64,000 nt of DNA from Allodiplogaster sudhausi (GCA_945643635.1 CALZFC010000251.1:1067501-1131500); one strand, 5' to 3'; positions 48,700 through 60,335 are shown, numbered from the stretch's first letter. Program-made: numbers and translations. The notes: generated by a model not told the origin, from the sequence alone.

Positions 48700-49250
48700 C
48701 TTTTAATTATGATTCAGAAGTCAACTATAAATCTGCACGCTTCTTATTGGCGACAATATACGCATAAACAAATTAATTGATGTGTATTTTACAATTTTTC
48801 ACAACAGAGTTAGCTCGAAACTACGATTAATTTAATTTTAAAGTTCAATGATTTGGCATTTACATACAATTGAAAAAGTGAGCGAACGTGAGAAGCGACT
48901 GTAGAACTCTCCAACATTCCGTGCTGTCATAGTTCGTATTTCAAAATAATTCGTGAAATGGTCGTTAATACGTGGGAGAAGCCCATTTACATACATGTTC
49001 GGAATGGTCATTATAATAGGTGAAGTTTGTACTTTCAAAGTGTATTTAGTTGAAAGTGCAGCCGGAAGATCGTATAAAAGAGCGATCCGTAGGGGAATTG
49101 CCATCTCTTCGTTCTACTTTCGCCTTCCTCGGTCGTCTCTGGAAGTTGGGGGCCTTTCTTTTCCCCTTCTCCCCGCTTTCACTTATCCTCCCTTGCCCGC
49201 CTTCATTTTTACTGTAACTATCTCCCCGTTTCCTTATTACAGAGTACTAT
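48700..49250 (+). repeat. Dispersed repeat with AAGTGAGCGAACGTGAG and TATA block
   Basis: The plus-strand copy joins the arm of the 30.1-30.5 kb foldback with the TATA-containing repeat of 29.7-30.1 kb, in the same order but inverted. It indicates a unit of at least 550 bp. Confidence 0.6.
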
Positions 49251-49419
49251 TTAAAAATTTGTCAGGGTCTTCGCGGTAGGAGTTTTTCCCTCAATGTCTC
49301 CTTTAAGCCATAGTTGCGAAAACTTTTGTCACCACCCGGCTCTGTTGATATTTTAACTGTTGTTATGGTGAAGAATCACGCAATCACCAGATTCATGTAC
49401 CAGCGAAGATAACATATGT

Positions 49420-49487
49420 GTGCTTATCGATAATGTAAAAAAAGTTGTTTCTTTTGGTGAGTTCAACGCCATCCATCATTATAAATG
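49420..49487 (+). promoter_or_regulatory. Promoter of intact ET copy E4
   Basis: TTATCGATAA at about 49424, a palindrome carrying a GATA-factor site on each strand, then ATGTAAAAAAAG, GGTGAGTTC and TATAAAT at 49480-49486, 36 bases before the ATG. GATA-type sites are typical of gut and epidermal genes in nematodes; that expression is inference. Confidence 0.6.
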
Positions 49488-49521
49488 ATCTCAGCTTTTC
49501 TGCCAGGAAAGAGAGAAAGCA

Positions 49522-50464
49522 ATGCTGCTTGCCTCCGTTCTTCTTTTGCTCTCTTCCGCCACCCTTCTCACTGTCAGCAGCGAGGAACAGCATGTGATGG
49601 TACAGAAGCCTCGTCGTTCTACTGTCGCCGCCTTTCTTTTCCACTCATCCTAAGCAAGACCTCTATCACATTTTTCCCGCCCTGTCCCCTTTCCTTTCTT
49701 TCGGTAGAATATCCCTTGTGTCACTCTCCCTCTACCAATTCCAAATTAGAATTTATATGAATACAATGTGATCTCCGAGCTCGCCCTCTAGAATGATCTG
49801 CAGTCATTAAGGAGGCATAAATGTTTTCGTCAGTCTCCGGTCATCGATCAGTTTGATATAGATATCAATAAATTTGCCCAGGAATCCTTCCTTCTCTTTC
49901 GTAGAAAGTTTATTTAAAAGATTGATTTCGCGAAAGTACTCAATTGTTGCTAGTTCCTCCTCCATCGTTCTTATTCTATCGCATCGCCGATTAATTTCCT
50001 AGTGAATTCGGGTTACGATGGTTTTATAGAAATATCGAAATTTTCAGGAGTGCATGCTTCAAGGCTTGACGGATCCAGAGGAGTGCTTCAATCGTACGTA
50101 TTCTTGCGGTTGGCAAGTGACCGTGAGCCAGAAGGATGTGAGCGCTCGCCCAAAAATGGCGCAGTTGGGATGTAAGCCGTATCACCCTCCCGGCTGCGTT
50201 GTTCGTCCTAACTTCCAAGCCAACAACGTCTTTATCTGCTACTGCAACGAAGCACGTTGCAACAGGGATGGGAATGTCGCCGTTATGGAAAGCGAGGCCA
50301 TAGTGCGCAAGATGTACGAAAAGCTGCACGCCACGACTATCACCAAGTCGACCACGACCACCACGACCCAGTTGAGGACCACCACGACCGAGACGCCGAC
50401 CACCACTACCACGTCGTCCAGTCAGGTCGTCAGTGAAATCAGTAAAAAATATTTGCAGGTATAA
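49522..50464 (+). CDS. Secreted ET/Ly6-like cysteine-rich protein, intact copy E4, 164 aa
   Basis: Exon 1, 49522-49599 (26 codons), gives the signal peptide MLLASVLLLLSSATLLTVSS; exon 2, 50048-50464, is in phase and ends TAA. The mature part has Cys in ECMLQ, EECFN, SCGW, LGC, PGC and the pair ICYCNEARCNRD, then a Thr-rich stalk (about residues 115-155). The CxC-4-CN ending resembles three-finger/Ly6 and nematode ET-module domains; the exact family is not certain. Copies elsewhere continue with a membrane exon and a charged tail. Here exon 2 runs straight into the acceptor sequence of the tail exon (TTTGCAGGTATAA), so a deletion appears to have removed the membrane exon and made a secreted form. 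No stop codon or frameshift was seen. Confidence 0.75.
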
Positions 50465-52144
50465 TCTTCCTCTCATTGTCCCTCTCTCTCGTCTGCCTTC
50501 GTAGATTCTGTCTTCTTCATTCCACTTCCCCACATAAAATACATCTAAGTGGCTATCGAACCTCGACATTCCACTTTTCCACACTACAGTTCATATGCTT
50601 TCCATCTTTCTCTCTTATTCTCTCTCTCTATCTCTCTCTTTCTCTATCTGTCTTGCTCTCTTTCTGATCTTTCTCTCTCTCGCTCTCCTTCTCGCACTCC
50701 AATAAAAAGTTGCATCGCCAGTTCGCAATGGAAACTATTTTCATTGTTTATCGTCTTGATTGCTGACGAAGGTGAATGCTTTTCTTGGTCAATAAATACA
50801 GCACAAAACACTGGGTGATTTTTTTGCTTCTGTTGCGCGGGGCTCTGGGCAAATGTTGGGAGGAATTTTTCTCACAATCAGATCTTCTTTTTCAACTTAC
50901 ATTTATATCTGTGCCTAATCCACCTTGAATCTGGCACGGAATCAAGGACACAAAATTCTATCAGGAAAAGAAGTCGGAATATGTGTATGTTTGCATTGTG
51001 GGTTGCACACGCAAAAAAGGTGAAGAAGAGAAAGAATGAGAAAGATTTAGAGTGGATAAAGAGAAAGAGAGAGATAGAGATTGATAGAGAAAAAGAGAAG
51101 GAGAGACAGATGAAGATGCAAATTAGCAAGAAATGTTAAATTACTTTGTAATTTTGCCTGTTCTGAAATGAACATATTAGATAATTCGCCATTTGAGAGT
51201 GAGTAGAAAACTTAATCTGTAAAATGATCTAAAAGGGTACTTGAACCAAATTAACCGCGTTTTCAAACTAGTTCGTGAGGGAGATGAGAAAAAAAGTTTT
51301 TCATAATTATTATTTTGTTTTGAATGGATCGCTGGTATAAATGATCGTGCAAATTGAAAGATATTAAGTCGGCTTTCTAATTATACATAATTAAAATCCC
51401 TGATTTCCTTGTTTTCTGGGAGATCTTCCCACAAATGCGATAATAAAAATATAGTTTATTTAGCGGCCGGCTCTGGTCGAAAAAAACTAGGCAAAATTTT
51501 AAAAAGTACAACGAGTTCTATATTTTTGTGATTTCTCCACTTTTATTCGACCTGGTCCGGAATAAAAGTAGACGGAAAATTTTTGTTCAAGCAGTTGTGT
51601 AAAGAAAAGATCCCTTCTAATACTCCTGAATGCAGTGTAAAAACAAGGGCAATCGATTACTTTCTCGCTCGAATGTACTCATTGAGTATATATTTTCTCG
51701 AATATACAGTAGCGTGCAATAAAAGTGCATATTTTGTTTTTCTTTCATATCTTCTTCAAAGTAAATGAAAGTTATTATATTATTCTGGGATTTAGTCAGA
51801 ATAATAATAGTAAATTATTGTTTTTATAGTTGCCAACTGTTTTATAAAAAAATTAATTTTTTTCTATTTTGTCCATATTTTTTCATTTACATAAACGTAA
51901 ATTACAAAAAAGTGAGCTTTCCGTGGCTGGTGCGATGATTATATCATCTAATATTTAAACCACTTTTTGAACTCGTGCTCTTTACCCCGAATGCAATTCA
52001 AGGGAAGATTTCATGTTTTCTTGAATTTGACATACAGGATATGTACGTCTGCAAAAGTAAAAAAAATACGAAGTTTAATTCTGATTTCGGTTTTATTTTT
52101 TAAATTATCTGAACTAATTAACATAATAAAAATAACAATATATA
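50465..52144. other. 3' flank of copy E4
   Basis: Matches the 3' flank of E0 over about 50700-51240. A degenerate TM-exon end (GTGGCTGGTGCGATG) lies near 51922. No intact exon was found. Confidence 0.5.
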
Positions 52145-52563
52145 TGTTATGTAGATAGTAATATCTACATATTTATAATTGTATTTTATGGACTCTGTAA
52201 GTCCAGCTATAAATATTGTAATTTATTATTATAGCTACGTGACCTTTATTAGAGTCATGTAGCATTAACATACTCACGCTGTTTAATTATCATAATGGTA
52301 ATATATTATCATAATAGTAATAAGTAAATTTCGTCATTTTAGAATGAGTATAAAAGCCCGTGATGAGGAGACAAAGCGTCAGTTCCTTCCTCTCCACTTC
52401 TGCCTTCTCGTGAGCCCTCGTTCGGTCGACCTTCCACTTCTCTCTCTCTTTCCCTCTCCTCTCTCAATAAACCCTTGTCCCGCTCTTCGCCTTGTCTTCA
52501 CACATTCTATTCCCTGTCCCGACGGTGTGAAGGACACAACGTCCCCTACGTGAGGACACAACA
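52145..52563 (+). repeat. 5' LTR
   Basis: 419 bp, TGTTATGTAG to GGACACAACA, with TATAAAAG at about 52351 and AATAAA at about 52466. It differs from the 3' LTR by few substitutions and by a 23-bp length difference near its end. Confidence 0.9.
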
Positions 52564-52581
52564 ATTGGCGATCAGGATCTC
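52564..52581 (+). other. Candidate primer binding site
   Basis: Directly after the 5' LTR the sequence reads ATTGGCGATCAGGATCTC. TGG two bases inside is the usual complement of a tRNA CCA end. The tRNA was not identified. Confidence 0.5.
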
Positions 52582-53005
52582 AAGAACTCGTGCGGCGATT
52601 CCCTACCTGCGGCGGATCGTTCGCGTGTGGCTATTTCTGTTTTTGGCCGGCTTCTTTCCATTTGCCCATCCAGTTAGAAGAGGCTTTGTGCCCACCCAGT
52701 TTAAAAGAGGCTGTGTGCCCACCCTGTTTAAAAGAGGCTGCGTGCCCAAGTTTTTTCAGGTTTCTGGTGTTCTGGAGTTTGGCGAAGGTAGCCAGCGTGC
52801 TGAAGACGTTGAAGTGAAAGCGAACGAGCTCGAAGACGATTGAAGAGAAGACTTGTGAGCTGTCAGTAGCTGAGCGGCAAGGGGTTGAACCCCGATCTTC
52901 AGTAGCTGAGCGGCAAGGGGTTGAACCCCGATCTTCAGTAGCTGAGCGGCAAGGGGTTGATTCCCGATCTTCATAAGCCGATCTTCAGAAGAAAAATGGA
53001 AGACG

Positions 53006-54024
53006 ATGGCTGCGGTGGAAGCATTCCTGCAAGCTCTGAAGATGCAACAAGAACAAAGTGCTGCTGCCTTGGAAGCTCAACAAACGTTGATGAAGGAGAT
53101 GCAGGAGCAGAATGCAAATTCAGCTGAACAACATGCGAAGACAGTCGAAATGCTGCTCGAGAGGCTGAATACGACCGAGAATGGAAGCGCGCCGAGGCAA
53201 AATGATGCAGAAAGGGCAGGGCCCTCCATCGATGCACTCGAAAGGACAATCCAAGTATTTGAATACGAGCCAGAGGACGGCTGCACTTTCAACTCTTGGT
53301 ACAACAAGTACGAAGACCTCTTCGAGAAGGAAGCTGCTCACATCTCTGAAGTACAGAAGGTGCTCATGCTGAAGAGGAAGCTCAGCGTCAAGGTCGACGT
53401 GCAATATCGCAACTCCATCGCACCAAAGAAGGTGTCGGACTTCACTCTCGCAGAGACCGTAGAGCGGTTGACGAAATTGTTCGGAGATTATAATCAGATT
53501 TCGAGAAGAGACTGTACTTATTGAATCTCAAGATGAGCTCGGCAGGCATCAATGACTTCAGAGTACTCTCGTCGGAAGTGAACAAGGCGGTGGAAGCAGC
53601 GAAGATGGCTGAACTCTCCAATGACCAGTTGAAGACGATGTTCTTCATGGCAGCAATCGACATGCCAAGACACGCAGACACTCGATTCCATCTGTTATCA
53701 ATGTTGAAGAGGAACGAGGAGATGTCGATGGACGAACTGGTTCAAGAATGCGATCGAATCGCAATGTTGAGGAACGAAAGCAGTGCGGTGCAGATGCAAG
53801 GGAAGAGTACGTCAGTGTACTTCATGTCGAAGCAGCCGAGTCACACCAAGCAGAAGGAGAAGAATGGCAACAGTAAGCCTTGTTTCCGCTGTGGTCGTGC
53901 GCACCCGCAAGAAAACTGCAAGTTCAAGGAGAGAAACTGTTATGCCTGTGGCAAAGTTGGCCATAGCAGCTCGGTTTGTCGGAGCAAAGAAACACAACGA
54001 CACTTCGTGGAAGAAGAGAAGTAA
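53006..54024 (+). CDS. gag of the LTR element, frameshifted
   Basis: The first frame (53006-53524) has a coiled N-terminus and a capsid-like segment (FNSWYNKYEDLF). The frame shifts by one near 53500 and continues to 54024 through MAELSNDQLKTMFF to two zinc knuckles, CFRCGRAHPQENC (one residue shorter than the canonical spacing) and CYACGKVGHSSSVC. The product would coat element RNA. Confidence 0.8.
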
Positions 54025-54059
54025 CGACGACGACAACGACGACTCGTCGTGGAACGAAC

Positions 54060-54924
54060 GTGTGAAGGAAAGCACGAGGATGAACAACGTCGTAGTCAAC
54101 TCGGTGCAGAACAATTCGTTCGATGTGAAAGTGTTGATTGAAGGAGACAAGGTCACCATGCAGGTAGACACCGGTGCAGACATCAACTGATCTCAAAGTC
54201 AACGTGGAAGAGCATTGGCAAGCCCAAGTGCAAGAAGACGGACTGCAAGCCAGTCAGCGCTTGTGGCCAGAAGCTAGCTCTCACTGGATGCTTTCATGCA
54301 GAGATCCAGTACGGACGCAGAAGTGCTCAGGGAACTGTCTACGTGACAGAATCGCCACTGATGCTGCTCGGCAAGGACTTCATCTCGAAGCTGAAGATGA
54401 TTAAGCTGGAGAAATTCGAGAAGACTGAAAAGTCCATCGTTCGTGTCAACAGAATTCTCAGCACGCCGAGACATCACAAGGAAGTTGGCAAGAGCGAGAT
54501 CCCTACCGTGGGACTTGACTACCCTGGTCACTGCGCGAAGTCGAAAGGAATGAGCCGGACGGAGCCTTTCCTTGGAAGTAAACTGAGGTCGAGGACTTCT
54601 TGGTCGAAGCCGGCAGCGTCATCGGAGAAGATCGATGAGCACACGAAGAAGCAAGTTGACTTACAACTCGGATCGAAGTCATTTGCAGTCGACGACAAGG
54701 TCAAATGCAAGACCAGCTTTCAACCAGACGGAAGGAGATGGCATGCTGGCGAGGTTGTGTGCAAGAAGGGCAGATTCGTCTTCTCGGTGAAACTGGAGAA
54801 TGGTCGAATGATCACATCTCATGCGAATCAGCTTCAAGCAGTCAGCACATCTCCAAGACCTCAACGGACACGGCGTCCACCTTACCAGATGAAGTCGAAC
54901 ATCTCGCAGAAGAGTTATAAGTAA
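54060..54924 (+). CDS. pol remnant: protease and integrase tail
   Basis: VTMQVDTGADIN at about 54154-54189 is the protease active site. A frameshift follows at about 54188. The protease end reads TESPLMLLGKDFISKLKM at about 54350. After about 54480 the frame moves to a segment with FAVDDKVKCKT, GEVVCKKGRF and SHANQLQAV, which resembles the integrase C-terminal SH3-like part. The polymerase and catalytic integrase regions are deleted. Confidence 0.7.
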
Positions 54925-54984
54925 CTCTCGACGCCCACTACCATTGTTTTTAAGATTGAAGGAACTTCAATCTTAGTGGGAAGG

Positions 54985-55380
54985 TGTTATGTAGATTGTA
55001 ATATCTACATATTTATATTTGTATTTTATGGACTCTGTAAGTCCAGCTATAAATATTGTAATTTATTATTATAGCTACGTGACCTTTATTAGAGTCATGT
55101 AGCATTAACATACTCACGTTGTTTAATTATCATAATAGTAATATATTATCATAATAGTAATAAGTAAATTTCGTCATTTTAGAATGAGTATAAAAGCCCG
55201 TGATGAGGAGACAAAGCGTCAGTTCCTTTCTCTCCACTTCTGCCTTCTCGTGAGCCCTCGTTCGGTCGACCTTCCACGTCTCTCTCTCTTTCCCTCTCCT
55301 CTCTCAATAAACCCTTGTCCCGCTCTTCGCCTTGTCTTCACACATTCTATTCCCTGTCCCCTCTGGCGGAGGACACAACA
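54985..55380 (+). repeat. 3' LTR
   Basis: 396 bp, preceded by a purine-rich stretch (GTGGGAAGG) that can serve as the polypurine tract. Confidence 0.9.
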
Positions 55381-55467
55381 ATATACAAATATGTACTTAA
55401 AAAAAACTAAATCACAAACTTTTTGCTCCGAAGAACATTTCTATGTTTTACGTGTCAAATTTTTCAG

Positions 55468-55526
55468 GTATTCTCATGTGCATTTTTCGGGCGAAGAAGC
55501 CAAAGAAGGATGAAGAGAACTCGTGA
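55468..55526 (+). pseudogene. Terminal tail exon of an ET/Ly6-like gene
   Basis: After TTTTTCAG it reads ILMCIFRAKKPKKDEENS and a TGA. It probably belonged to copy E4, separated by the LTR element inserted at 52145-55380. The same exon type is at 23493. Confidence 0.5.
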
Positions 55527-55904
55527 GTCGAGAGAATCCGAGCTTCCTCTCATTGTCCCGCACTTGCTTCAGCCTTCGTAGAATCCCTTCTCTGACGCCC
55601 CTCTCTTCTTCTTTCCACTTCCCCACATAAAATCCATGTAACTGGACCGAACCTCGAAGTTTCACTTTTCAACATTACAGTTCATATGCTTTCCATCTTT
55701 CCCTCTTGCGCTCTCTCTCTCTCTCTCTCTCTGTCTCTCTTCCTCTCGCTCTCTTGCTCTCGCTCTCTTTCTCCATCTCGAAACCATAGTTGCCAAAACT
55801 TTAGTCACCACAGAACTCTTTTGATGTTTTTAACTGTTTCTAAGAAGAAGAATCGCGAGTCAAACTAGTCAGCAGATTCATGCATCATTCTACCATTGAT
55901 GATA

Positions 55905-55990
55905 ACAATAGTTTGCTTATCGTTGATATAAAAGAAGTTTTTTTTTTCTTTTGGTGAGTCAAGCCAACACCATCCATCAGTTTAAAATGT
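55905..55990 (+). promoter_or_regulatory. Promoter of copy E5
   Basis: GCTTATCGTTGATATAAAAG at about 55915, GGTGAGTCAAG, a TTTAAAAT box at about 55981 and the ATG at 56022. It follows the arrangement of E2-E4. Confidence 0.5.
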
Positions 55991-56021
55991 CGCTCTCGCC
56001 AGCCAGAACTAAGAGAAATCA

Positions 56022-56880
56022 ATGCTGCTTGCTCGCGCTCTTCTCTTGCTCTCTTCGGCCACTCTTCTCGCTGTCAGCAGTCAGGAACAGCATGTCGACC
56101 ACCAGATGGTTCGGAGTGACGACGTCTGGAAGCCTCTTCGTTCTACTTTCGCCGTCGTCGGACGTCTCAGGAAGTTCGTCTCCTTTCTTTTTCTCTTTTC
56201 CCTTCTCCTCGCTTTCTCACATCCCCGCTAGACCACTTTCACATTTTCCCCGCCCTTTCTCATTTCCTTTCTTTCGGAGCCATATCCCTTGTGTTATTAA
56301 GTCACTCTCCCTCTACCTATTCCAAATTAGAATTTCTATGAATACAATGGGACCTCCGGGCTCGCCCTCTAGAATGATATGCGGTCAGTTATGTAGAATA
56401 AATGTTTTTCTTTATCTCTTAAAGGAGGTTTCCGGGGCATAATTAACCTAGGATTTTTTCTATTTGGATAAGTTCATACAGAAAGGTTGAATGATTTTCT
56501 TTCATTACATACTGAGCAATAGTAAGGTGACAATTGGCGAGTAGAGAATTAGCTACGGTATGTCAGAGCCTCTTATTTCACATGCTCTCTGACCTTTATG
56601 AGCGCGCTCACTCAAACTGCTTCTCTAGCCATACTGTAAAATTATTCGCCGGATCCTTCCTCTAACAGTTACAGGAAATCCATCGAAGAGCGCGCCACGT
56701 CGAACGTTACGGTTAACAATTAATTTATTATAGATATAAATTTGTTGCCAGTTCCTATTCTATCGCATCGCCAATTAATTTCGTAATGACTTTGGGCTAC
56801 AAAGAATTTATATACATAAATATCAAAATGTTCAGCACTGCTGGAAAAAAGGAGGCAAGATACAGCCGTGCAATGTGGAC
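56022..56880 (+). pseudogene. ET/Ly6-like copy E5, exon 2 cut by an inversion
   Basis: Exon 1 (56022-56108) encodes MLLARALLLLSSATLLAV and SSQEQHVDHQM. The intron carries a TTAA MITE at 56419-56665. Exon 2 opens after TTCAG at 56837 with HCWKKGGKIQPCNVDC, but after about 45 bases the plus-strand exon stops and an opposite-strand ET exon takes over. The gene cannot make a full domain. Confidence 0.65.
56419..56665. mobile_element. TTAA MITE in the E5 intron
   Basis: Starts TTAA at 56419, inverted ends AGGAGGTTTCCGGGGCATAAT and AGGAAGGATCCGGCGAATAAT, about 239 bp. The right TTAA is degenerate (CTAA). The ends match the family of 34332-34875. Confidence 0.6.
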
Positions 56881-57076
56881 TGCAGGTGGCTTTCAGCTCT
56901 CGATTATTCAAGGTGTCGTAGATGCAGCCATCATCTTTAGTCGGAAAGCAGGAGTCCATGACCGGCTTTGGATTGCTGTCACTGCTTGTGACCGTGAAGT
57001 ACGCGTACCACGACTGCATTCCGGACACGGTGCAAGTCTCTTTAGGACGCGTCCGATTCTTTGTTGTGATACATAC
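56879..57076 (-). pseudogene. Inverted partial ET/Ly6-like exon
   Basis: The minus strand after TTGCTTCAG reads VCITTKNRTRPKETCTVS, then DSCFPTKDDGCIYDTL, and matches the exon at 63708 nearly base for base up to GCCACCTGCAGT, where it breaks off. It abuts the plus-strand E5 exon head to head. Confidence 0.7.
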
Positions 57077-57180
57077 CTGAAGCAAAGAAGAAGGAACGAG
57101 TTGTTACATCCAACCAAAAAACATAAGAACTATGAAACCACGGAATCTTGCGAATTTAACATTCGTTTCTTATGTTGACC

Positions 57181-58285
57181 CACTATGTAAAAAAAGTGAG
57201 CGAACGTGAGAAGCTACTGTTGAACTCGCAACATTCATTACCTGCTGTCATAGTTCTTATTCCAAAAAGTTCGTGAAATGTTTACGAAACGTGGGAAAAA
57301 GCCTTCTACGTATTCGGAACGGTCATTTTGTACTTGCATAATGTATTTGTTTTATAAAAATTATATTTAAAAAATGTATTTTGTTACAATTTACAATATT
57401 ACAATTTTGCAATTTTACATAACGCAATTGTCTCGATACAACGATAAACTTAATGAATTTTTTTTCATAATTTTGGCATTTACTTAAAGGAACTGTCCAT
57501 GGAGCTGTATTGTCACCAACAAAATAATGCCGTTTGAATTCGCGGGTCACATTGCGGGAGGTTTGGGAAAGCCCTTACAATACACCGACTAGAATACTAA
57601 CCTTTCATGCTGCCTTTTGGCCGTTTTGGTTTACTTTTGAATGGCAATGCTGTTGATATTATGATTGTTCGCATATGTTTTTTTTAACGTTTAAGTAGTT
57701 ATATATTCATAATCCAGTGAAATGCCAGGTAATATTTGGTTCTTGTGACGTATTTCAGCGCCAGAATTTAAAAAATAAATGAATGTTTGGCGAACAACAC
57801 CTCCTCGTTTAATTTGTTCGGTATTTCTAGATTATTTGTCGGTTGCTCGTCAAATATAGCCCTTTATTACCAGGAAATTTATTGGTCGTGCACGGATGAA
57901 CGGCCAACGCCCAGCAACAGGACTCACCATTGGCAGGATCGCCAGCTCACGTTTGCTTAGATCCGTTCTTGTCTAATTCGTTTTGTTTATTTTTCACTCT
58001 CTTTTCAACGTTCAGTTTTCGCTTGTGAGGAAATCTTTGAGGTTTGCTGTTGGAGTAGTTGCTCGTGCCAAGGATGGCCAGGACCGCGCGGCCCGATGCT
58101 GATTTTTACTACCTGGAGAGGGGCAAGCCAGACCGGGGCCTGGAGAGTGGCAGGTCAGGCCGGCCGGGGCCGGTTTTTTTTCACCCTTGGCTCGTGCACT
58201 TTGTTTTACGCATCCAGGTTTGAGAATGCCTTTCAATTTTTATTAGAGTAACGCTTTTCGAACTGCAGTAAGCAAGCCGTTGTAT
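57181..58285. other. Noncoding region
   Basis: Contains a single-arm copy of the AAGTGAGCGAACGTGAG repeat at about 57193-57330. No exon was found. Confidence 0.5.
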
Positions 58286-58309
58286 AAGAATAATGGGTGG
58301 ACTACATTT

Positions 58310-58545
58310 GCGCGCAGACACTTGCGCACACAAACATTTGGGCCACTTGCGCGCGGACACTTGCGCACAGCCACTTGCGCACAAGGACACTTGCGCACAT
58401 GGACACTTGCGCACAAGGACATTTGCGCGCAGGGACACTTGCGCACGGACACTTGCGCACCGGCATTTGCGCACAAGGAGACTTGCGCACGGACACTTGC
58501 GCACAGACACTTGCGCATAAGGACATTTGCGCACAAGTTTTTGTG
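58310..58545 (+). repeat. 16-bp minisatellite array, half 1
   Basis: About 15 units of ACTTGCGCACAAGGAC and shorter variants. Confidence 0.9.
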
Positions 58546-59365
58546 ACCTTTTGGGGGACCATTTTGGTAACTTTTTGGGAAACTTTTGGCAACTTTTGGG
58601 GATGCTTTTGGTAACTTCTGGTGACACTTTTAGTAACTTTTGGGGATGCTTTTGGTAAGTTTTGGGGACACTTTTGGTAGCTTTTGGAGCCTTTTGAACC
58701 ATTCAAAGATGACTCTAAGGACATTTTTGACAACGTTTGGGGACCAGTTTGTAACCTTTTAGGGACCTCTTTGGGATTCTTTTGAATCCCTCGAACATTC
58801 CATGGAGACCGCTTTCAATTAGTACGGCAACTTCTTGTGTATGCCTGTTCCCTTAAAGTTAGCCTGATATGATTTTCTGGCTAGCATCATGCTTTGTTCT
58901 AATAATCCGTTTAATGTCGGTTCCGCATGGGGGATCGCCTGAATTATCCAAACTTTTAGTCAACCGCTGCAACTTACTAAAGTTTGTGGCATTCTGGGTA
59001 TTTAGCTGAACAGTGGCCCGTTTTGTTCAGCTGCTGCTGCGACTGAACATTGTTTTTGTTATGCCCTTTTAATGAAGCTGTATCAACAAACGTTGTTGCA
59101 TCTAACAATAAGAATTTGTCAATACGACTCTCTATCACTCTCTCTCTCTATCTCTGTCTCTGTAATTCTATATGTCTCAATCTCTCTCTCTATATATATA
59201 TATCTCTCTCTCTCTATCTATCTATCCATGGAAAGAAACCAATAACAAGTAGGCAGGGATGTTGATATCAGTGTAAACATGAGGCTAAACCTCGTGTTAA
59301 CCTGCTTAGCCTCATGTCAGTCCCTGATGTTTAGCCTTAAAAAAGGGACACTTTACTACGTCGGC

Positions 59366-59515
59366 AGAGGTGCTAACGGGCCCAAAAATTTTGGGCCTGC
59401 CAAACCCGTAGGGCCTATGGACTCGGCCAGCCCGGCACGATCCATTTCCGGGCCCTAGAATATTGGGCCCGGCCCGGGGCCCTGGAAAGTTGGGCCGGCC
59501 GGCCCTAGTAGCTCT
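59366..59515 (+). repeat. GGCCCGGCCCGG dispersed repeat, copy 2
   Basis: Opens GCAGAGGTGCTAACGGGCCC and contains TTTCCGGGCCCTAGAAT, matching copy 1 at 8708. Confidence 0.7.
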
Positions 59516-59914
59516 TAGTGCCAAGGATGAAAATAGGAAAATGCATGCAAAGTGACCGCAAATTCAAACTTGCCTAAAGTATCCATGAGGAGTTACTAAA
59601 AGGAGACAAAAGGGCCCTCAAACGGTCTAAAAAAAAGGTCCTCTGTTGGGTCCACGTCTGGTCTCAAAAGGTGCCATAAGGGTCGCTAAACGATACCCAG
59701 AAGCTACCAAAAGAGTCCCCAAAGGTTACCAAAAGTATTCCCAAAAGTTTCCAAAAGTGTCCCTAAAAGTTGTAAAAAGAGTCCCCAAAGGTTGCTAAAA
59801 GTGTCACCAAAAGTTACTAAATGTGTCTCCAAAAGTTACAAAAAGCATCCCCAAAAGTTACCAAAAGCTTCCCCAAAAGTTACCAAAATGGTCCCTCGAA
59901 AGGTCAAAAACTTG

Positions 59915-60335
59915 TGCGCAAGTGTCCATGTGCGCAAGAGTCCTTGTGCGCAAGTGTCCGTGTGCGCAAGTGTCTGCGCGCAAGTGTCCCTGCGCGCAAG
60001 TGTCTATGTGCGCAAGTGTCCTTGAGCTCAAGTGTCCTTGTGCGCAAGTCTCTGTGCGCAAGAGTCCTTGGGCGCAAGTGTCTGCGCGCAAATGTAGTCC
60101 ACCCAAGAATAATAGGGTGGAATACATTTGCGCGCAGACACTTGCGCGCAGACACTTGCGCCCAAGGACACTTGCGCACAAGGACACATGCGCACAAGGA
60201 CACTTGCTCACAAGGACACTTGCGCACAAGGACACTTGCGCACAAGGACACTTGCGCATATGGACACTTGCGCCCACGGACACTTGCGCGCAGGGACACT
60301 TGCGCACAGACACTTGCGCGCACGGACACACCAAG
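59915..60335. repeat. Mirror-image 16-bp minisatellite arrays, halves 2 and 3
   Basis: Arrays in opposite orientation meet at about 60107, where GTCCACCCAAGAATAATAGG forms the centre. Confidence 0.9.

Larger units (their letters stand above)
52145..55380 (+). mobile_element. Internally deleted Ty3/gypsy-like LTR retrotransposon
   Basis: Two LTRs in direct orientation, target duplication ATATA at 52140-52144 and 55381-55385, and ends TGTTATG...ACAACA. The interior has gag with two CCHC knuckles, an aspartic protease with DTGAD and an integrase C-terminal-like segment. No reverse transcriptase YxDD, RNase H or integrase DDE core is present, although they would be expected between about 54450 and 54540. 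Several frameshifts are present. It would depend on enzymes from another element. Confidence 0.9.

Noticed and set aside
54174..54404. Separate small gene after the protease of the LTR element
   Set aside because: It is an out-of-frame reading of the protease continuation.
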